Shown one piece after another: positions 6,329 to 9,289 of a stretch of DNA of 9,289 bases. How positions within the stretch are numbered: the first letter of the stretch is position 1; each line of letters starts with the position of its first letter. Below the pieces are notes generated by a model. That model saw only the letters and a program-made list of their open reading frames with translations. It did no database searches and was not told the origin of the DNA. This DNA is from an uncultured Pseudobdellovibrionaceae bacterium (lineage in GTDB: Bacteria; Bdellovibrionota; Bdellovibrionia; Bdellovibrionales; JAMPXM01): positions 1 to 9,289 of the forward strand of contig CAKQVW010000096.1 in NCBI GenBank assembly GCA_934277865.1. Direction: 5' to 3'. A program made the translations under genes and the position numbers.

Positions 6329-6635
6329 GGTTATCCGAGTGCCGAAATCGCCGCGATCAGTTGATCAAATCGGCCTCGGTGGAAATCCGGTAGCAGAATT
6401 TTTTATACATCCTTAAAGCCATCATCGTCTCGATCAGGCATTAAGGATTCATCGCAAATTCATTGCCAAAGACCTATTCCAATCACACAATTTTAACAAC
6501 AACGGGAAACCTAGATCCCAGAAGGAACAATTCGGGCTTTATTCTGCCTATCCTTACATGCGGGAGCTTCTGAAGAGGTCGGCTTAAGGCGCTTACGGAA
6601 AGCGCCGATTAGCCACAATCAAGTGATTTCTGAAT
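6329..6635. other. Gene-free spacer with nested palindromes and a possible gene remnant
   Basis: No intact gene is seen. At the left, GATAAC/GTTATC (6320-6335) is followed by a compound dyad: CCGAG 6335-6339 with CTCGG 6375-6379, GCCG 6350-6353 with CGGC 6371-6374, and GATCA 6355-6359 with TGATC 6362-6366. On the plus strand 6417-6587 is open for 56 codons and reads like protein (ending in YPYMRELLKRSA) but has no start codon before its last residues. It could be a decayed 3' fragment or chance. Confidence 0.4.
6588..6606. terminator. Hairpin GGCGCTT-ACGGA-AAGCGCC without a T-run
   Basis: A perfect 7-bp stem with a 5-base loop, 29 bases beyond the stop of the secreted-protein gene and immediately after the TAA of the 6417-6587 open frame. 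No T-run follows on either strand, so intrinsic termination is doubtful. It may stabilise a transcript 3' end. Confidence 0.3.
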
Positions 6636-7070
6636 CTATTTGCAGGGCTTCAATGAGATGACCCATTTAGTAGGGCCCCAAGTAGAAGTGGTAATTCTAA
6701 TACTACCATTTGCCTTTGTATCGAGATTAACTTCCATCCAAACATCTGTATGACTACCAAAGATACAGTGTGAATACGTCTTAATTGCTTTTGAAGCACT
6801 AACATAATTGTAATCTGCCTCGCAGGACGCCACCCCTAATTCGCCACGAATTCCATTTCCGTAAAGTATTCTTGGATAATCCACATAGGCACCGTTTTCT
6901 TGAAGAAATTGGTGCAAGACAATCGATTCTAAATATTGATTTGCCTCGACTTGGATATATTCGGTTGGCGACTTCTGTGAAGTATTCTGACCGATCACCT
7001 CACATGTTAAGTTTCTGGCTAAGGTTGGAATAGAAATGAATAAAAAAATTATAGCAAGAACCAATTTCAT
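6636..7070 (-). CDS. Secreted four-cysteine protein of unknown function
   Basis: A 144-residue protein I do not recognise. I start it at ATG 7070 rather than the upstream in-frame ATG at 7100, because AGGAG lies 5 bases before it and the product then begins with a clean signal peptide: MKLVLAIIFLFISIPTLA, with cleavage probably after Ala18. The mature part has exactly four cysteines (23, 83, 102 and 143), consistent with two disulfides in the periplasm or outside the cell. There is no lipobox or membrane segment. The coding sequence is more AT-rich than the genes at 1-4400, suggesting acquisition. It is a lone gene between the repeat region and the protease, with a candidate promoter and inverted repeat upstream. 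Function is unknown; a small secreted inhibitor or binding protein would be speculation. Confidence 0.75.
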   Translation of the reverse strand: MKLVLAIIFLFISIPTLARNLTCEVIGQNTSQKSPTEYIQVEANQYLESIVLHQFLQENGAYVDYPRILYGNGIRGELGVASCEADYNYVSASKAIKTYSHCIFGSHTDVWMEVNLDTKANGSIRITTSTWGPTKWVISLKPCK

Positions 7071-7088
7071 AAACACTCCTTCGCAAGA

Positions 7089-7117
7089 ATCAGAACACAT
7101 TAGGGCTCAATGCTCAA
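7089..7117 (-). promoter_or_regulatory. Candidate promoter of the secreted-protein gene
   Basis: On the minus strand TTGAGC (7112-7117) and TCTGAT (7089-7094) are 17 bases apart, each matching consensus at 4 of 6 positions. Transcription would start near 7082, very close to the AGGAG at 7075-7080. That gives an almost leaderless message, so the start-site position is uncertain. Confidence 0.35.
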
Positions 7118-7143
7118 TAGCCCAATCCCCATGAAGCATTGAG
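7106..7143. promoter_or_regulatory. 9-bp inverted repeat overlapping the candidate -35 box
   Basis: CTCAATGCT (7106-7114) is perfectly complementary to AGCATTGAG (7135-7143), with 20 bases between. The left arm also lies in a tandem GCTCAAT-GCTCAAT. The arm covers most of the candidate -35 box of the secreted-protein gene, the expected place for a repressor or activator site. No regulator can be named. Confidence 0.35.
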
Positions 7144-7421
7144 GCGCGGGTCGCTCTAAGCCTTCTGAAGCGGGCTCAAGAGGACTCAGCCTATTTCGCT
7201 ACTGACGACGTGCCACCGAGTTAAAAGGATCGCGTTATTGATCTAGGGCTCCAGCGTCCAGCTCAGGGACTTTTAAAAGCCGGAATTTGTCACCGACCTA
7301 TAATCAAATTTAATGTATTTGACTTGGTAGCAGATCGGTCAAGAATGCAGATGTCGGCCCCCAAAGGGCTCCGACGCGATATTACGCGCCCCCGGCAGAA
7401 CGATTCCCTTGTTGATTTTGA
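7144..7421. other. Gene-free spacer upstream of the CPBP protease
   Basis: No established gene. A perfect TATAAT at 7299-7304 lacks a clear -35; a better-spaced plus-strand pair is TTGACT 7319-7324 and AAGAAT 7341-7346 (16-base spacer). A hairpin with GTCGG/CCGAC arms lies near 7353-7375 in the predicted leader. A 26-codon plus-strand ORF (ATG 7345 to TGA 7425) ends by overlapping the protease TTG start. Plus-strand frames 7135-7224 and 7225-7425 are open and protein-like but lack good starts, so a decayed gene is possible. Confidence 0.4.
7319..7346 (+). promoter_or_regulatory. Candidate promoter for the CPBP protease
   Basis: TTGACT (5 of 6 to consensus) and AAGAAT (4 of 6) are separated by 16 bases. 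Transcription would start near 7353, leaving a leader of about 70 bases with the GTCGG/CCGAC hairpin. A perfect TATAAT at 7299-7304 is an alternative -10 but has no matching -35. Confidence 0.35.
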
Positions 7422-8183
7422 TTGATTGGTCAAATAATAAGCTCTAATCTTTTGCGAACGAAAAATGTGATTCTCGATTGGCCAGTATTAGCATTCTTAT
7501 TTTTCTTTGTTGTTCAGCTTTTTGGGTTTGAGCCAATTGGAGGGATAACAAAGCCTTTTCTGGGGGCTTACTCTCAGCATCTCGCATTCCTGGTAAGAAT
7601 ATCCATTACGCTAATATTCTGGCGGTATCTTTTTTCGGATTGGCATGGGTGGTTTGACCTTAACCCCTCAGCTATTCCACAAATACTACTTGTCATCACA
7701 TCCTTATATGCTGTTCTGTTCTTTCCCTTGCCGATTCCTGACGCTGTATTTCCAGTAGATAAAATTTCTCTGCATATATTGATATCTGTATGGGAGGAAT
7801 TCTTGATGAGGGGCCTCCTTCTTGCAATTTTACTTAGAGCCTATCCCAATAGCGTCATGTCGGTTGTTATCTCGGTTGGCTGCCTATTTGGTATTTTACA
7901 CTTATTAAACCTACTGCAAGGCGCAGAGATCAATGATGTGCTTCCTCAAATAATATGGTCTTGTTCCTTAGGAATTTCATTTGCCGTAATTACATACTTT
8001 TCGGGATCATTGATCCCAGCAATTTTATTGCACTGTGGATTTAATCTCATTCCAGCAATATGGGATGGAAAGCCATGGATTGTCACGAAGGCTCATTCGT
8101 TTGGTTACTACGGATTGCCTTTAGTAGTCCTGTTGTTCATACCGCTTGTCGTCTTATCTTTAAAGAAAATAGTGGTCAGATAG
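7422..8183 (+). CDS. CPBP family intramembrane metalloprotease (CAAX-type, Abi-like)
   Basis: A membrane protein of up to 253 residues with about six to eight hydrophobic segments. It carries the three CPBP motifs in order: EEFLMR at 125-130 (EExxxR), FGILH at 156-160 (FxxxH), and HCGFN at 204-208 (HxxxN). These Glu and His residues are the expected metal-binding and catalytic set, so it is probably active. The family includes eukaryotic Rce1 and bacterial proteins linked to bacteriocin processing or self-immunity; the substrate here is unknown. The start is uncertain: TTG 7422 follows an in-frame stop and has no clear Shine-Dalgarno, while TTG 7452 and GTG 7467 are alternatives. The gene is visibly AT-rich compared with 1-4400. 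It is alone on the plus strand with no bacteriocin or peptide gene recognised beside it, though a 26-codon ORF overlaps its start. Confidence 0.87.
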   Translation: MIGQIISSNLLRTKNVILDWPVLAFLFFFVVQLFGFEPIGGITKPFLGAYSQHLAFLVRISITLIFWRYLFSDWHGWFDLNPSAIPQILLVITSLYAVLFFPLPIPDAVFPVDKISLHILISVWEEFLMRGLLLAILLRAYPNSVMSVVISVGCLFGILHLLNLLQGAEINDVLPQIIWSCSLGISFAVITYFSGSLIPAILLHCGFNLIPAIWDGKPWIVTKAHSFGYYGLPLVVLLFIPLVVLSLKKIVVR

Positions 8184-8203
8184 CACTTTGATCTGTAGGG
8201 CTG

Positions 8204-8236
8204 AGCGGTCGAACGAGCAAACACAGCGTGACCGCT
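8204..8236 (+). terminator. Possible hairpin 3' of the CPBP protease
   Basis: AGCGGTC (8204-8210) pairs perfectly with GACCGCT (8230-8236) around a 19-base loop, 20 bases after the protease stop. It is followed by GAAAATTTCC rather than a T-run. It is at best a weak or factor-assisted terminator. Confidence 0.3.
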
Positions 8237-8287
8237 GAAAATTTCCTCGGTAACGATCCGGTCAGAAAGACGCTCAGAGCATCTGGC

Positions 8288-8314
8288 AAAAAAAAGACCG
8301 CGACAAGCGCGGTC
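8288..8314 (-). terminator. Strong rho-independent terminator for the serine recombinase
   Basis: On the minus strand GACCGCG-CTTGT-CGCGGTC is followed directly by eight T residues (A-run 8288-8295, arms 8296-8302 and 8308-8314). The 7-bp stem is GC-rich and perfect. It lies 89 bases past the present recombinase stop (8404), but only 28 bases past the stop of the frame restored by removing the 13-bp duplication (8343-8345). Confidence 0.88.
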
Positions 8315-8403
8315 CCACGATATGATTTTTTTGGATCGAGATTTACAAAGAGGTGGTCGCTAACGGCGGCACGTCAGCCTGGGCCGCAGTCGCGGTGATG
8401 AGA

Positions 8404-9072
8404 TCAGATTCTGACTTTTTCTTGTCTTCTTCGGCTTTGGCCAGTGGCTTTGGCCAGAGCTTGCTTCGCCAGCCACTCTTTTTTGGCAGCCGATACTGAA
8501 CCGTGCGAGCACTTCGCAATGCGACTGATTTCGCGAAAGCTGAGACCGGCGGATAAAAGCGAAAAAATTAAGGCGTCGTTTCTCTTGCGTTCACGGCCAA
8601 TTCGCTTGCCTTTCGCTTTCGCATTTTGAAGCCCTGCGATCACACGATTTCTTATAATTTCCCTTTCCATTTGCGCCAGCGCCCCAAGTATCGTGAACAA
8701 TGCAAGTCCCATAGGAGAATTCGTGTCGAGCTGTTCCGTCGTCGAGACAAAACGCACGTTTTTCTCTCGGAATTTCTGAAGTGCTTTGAGTAAATGGCTC
8801 ACGCTGCGGGCGAACCTTGAAAAGGAAAACACGATCACTTGTGAACATTCTTGGTTTTCAACTCGCGCCATCATTTCGTTGAGAGCTGGACGACTTTCCT
8901 TTGCGCCTGAAATCCCATGGTCGATGAACATTTCGTAGTTGTTGAGCCCTTGACGGGAGCAGTAGTCAAGCAGCGCGAATTTTTGACTTTCTACGTTTTG
9001 GTCTGAGGTTGATACGCGCAAATATAGAAAGACCTTGGATTGTTCCGCCAGCACCATCTGATTTTCGTTCAT
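8404..9072 (-). CDS. Small serine recombinase (resolvase/invertase family), 3' end frameshifted by a 13-bp duplication
   Basis: A 222-residue site-specific recombinase. The N-terminal catalytic domain (about 13-140) has YLRVSTSDQN with Arg19 and nucleophile Ser21, the active-site arginines Arg86 and Arg89 in SRFARS, and the E-helix region MGLALFTILGALAQMERE. A linker with KGKRIGRERK at 154-163 leads to a Hin-like helix-turn-helix (about 168-200). The ATG has GAAGGG 6 bases upstream. At 8433-8458 a 12-base run is repeated with a 13-base period. After Ala209 the present frame gives an arginine-rich tail and stops at 8404. Without one repeat unit the frame would continue 29 residues, Glu/Lys-rich then Ala/Thr-rich, to TAA 8343-8345, making 238 residues. 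Catalytic and DNA-binding regions precede the shift, so activity may persist. Target sites were not found. It follows a partial gene on the same strand. Confidence 0.9.
   Translation of the reverse strand: MNENQMVLAEQSKVFLYLRVSTSDQNVESQKFALLDYCSRQGLNNYEMFIDHGISGAKESRPALNEMMARVENQECSQVIVFSFSRFARSVSHLLKALQKFREKNVRFVSTTEQLDTNSPMGLALFTILGALAQMEREIIRNRVIAGLQNAKAKGKRIGRERKRNDALIFSLLSAGLSFREISRIAKCSHGSVSAAKKEWLAKQALAKATGQSRRRQEKVRI
8433..8458 (-). repeat. 13-bp tandem duplication inside the recombinase gene
   Basis: GGCTTTGGCCAG occurs at 8433-8444 and again at 8446-8457, a 13-bp period with one mismatched base at the unit edge (T8445 against A8458). Thirteen is not a multiple of three, so the extra unit moves the reading frame. 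Replication slippage is the likely cause. Confidence 0.9.
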
Positions 9073-9084
9073 AGTTTGCCCTTC

Positions 9085-9120
9085 AAAAAAGTAAAGACGG
9101 GGCGATTTTGAAACCGTCCC
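9085..9120 (-). terminator. Weak terminator-like hairpin between the partial gene and the recombinase
   Basis: On the minus strand GACGG (9114-9118) can pair with CCGTC (9096-9100), extendable by two G-T pairs, followed by TTTACTTTTTT. The loop is about 13 bases and the stem short, so it would be leaky. It lies just before the recombinase ribosome binding site and could reduce read-through. Confidence 0.3.
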
Positions 9121-9139
9121 TGAAGAGCCGAAAGTTTTC

Positions 9140-9289
9140 TTATGGATCGACGAGTGTCTTATTGAGCTGCTTGAGGCTAACGAGGCCCTGCTTGTGAGCT
9201 TTCGCGGCCTCGTTTCTCATGGCGAGAGTAAGATCCGTTAGCCCTCCCGCAACACCGACCACTAACGCAAGCTTCACGATCCCTAAGAC
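9140..9289 (-). CDS. C-terminal fragment of an unrecognised protein (5' end outside window)
   Basis: The minus-strand frame is open from the window edge to TAA 9140-9142, giving 49 residues. It begins with a hydrophobic, glycine-containing stretch (GIVKLALVVGVAGGLTDL), continues as a charged helix (AMRNEAAKAHKQG), and ends LNKTLVDP. Composition and helical periodicity look like real protein and no competing frame does. The layout suggests a membrane-associated or amphipathic C-terminus. It lies 67 bases upstream of the recombinase on the same strand and could be co-transcribed with it. I do not recognise the family. Confidence 0.55.
   Translation of the reverse strand, partial: VLGIVKLALVVGVAGGLTDLTLAMRNEAAKAHKQGLVSLKQLNKTLVDP

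Overview
The window reads as chromosomal DNA of a Gram-negative bacterium. It encodes an outer-membrane TonB-dependent receptor, a lipoprotein-type class D beta-lactamase and a FadI-like thiolase. Domain content and moderate GC would fit Bdellovibrionota or another predatory or environmental proteobacterial lineage. That placement is an impression from protein style; no phylogenetic marker is present.

Left part (1-4500) is dense and ordinary-looking. The 3' end of a probable AlkD-like DNA alkylation repair gene converges on a fatty-acid thiolase gene. Upstream of the thiolase, on the same minus strand, lies a two-gene unit: a heme-type TonB receptor whose 3' end overlaps the start of a class D beta-lactamase by 32 bases. 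A 12-bp tandem repeat sits on that overlap. The thiolase has its own candidate promoter, with a palindrome across the predicted transcription start.

Right part (4500-9289) is accessory in character: sparse genes, long gene-poor spacers, more AT-rich coding, and signs of decay and recombination. Two direct repeats of about 204 and 249 bp (about 95% identical outside one 45-bp indel) flank a tandem-GNAT acetyltransferase gene. The unit looks like a duplicated element or a segment able to be excised by recombination. Further right are an unrecognised secreted four-cysteine protein, a CPBP (CAAX-type) membrane protease, and a small serine recombinase of the resolvase/invertase type. The recombinase carries a 13-bp tandem duplication near its 3' end that shifts the frame. 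Removing one copy restores a natural-looking 29-residue tail ending 28 bases before a strong rho-independent terminator. The window ends inside an unrecognised minus-strand gene just upstream of the recombinase.

I found no CRISPR array, rRNA, convincing tRNA or complete insertion sequence. The most unusual signals are the repeat pair around the acetyltransferase and the duplication-induced frameshift in the recombinase. I cannot show that either is part of an undescribed system.
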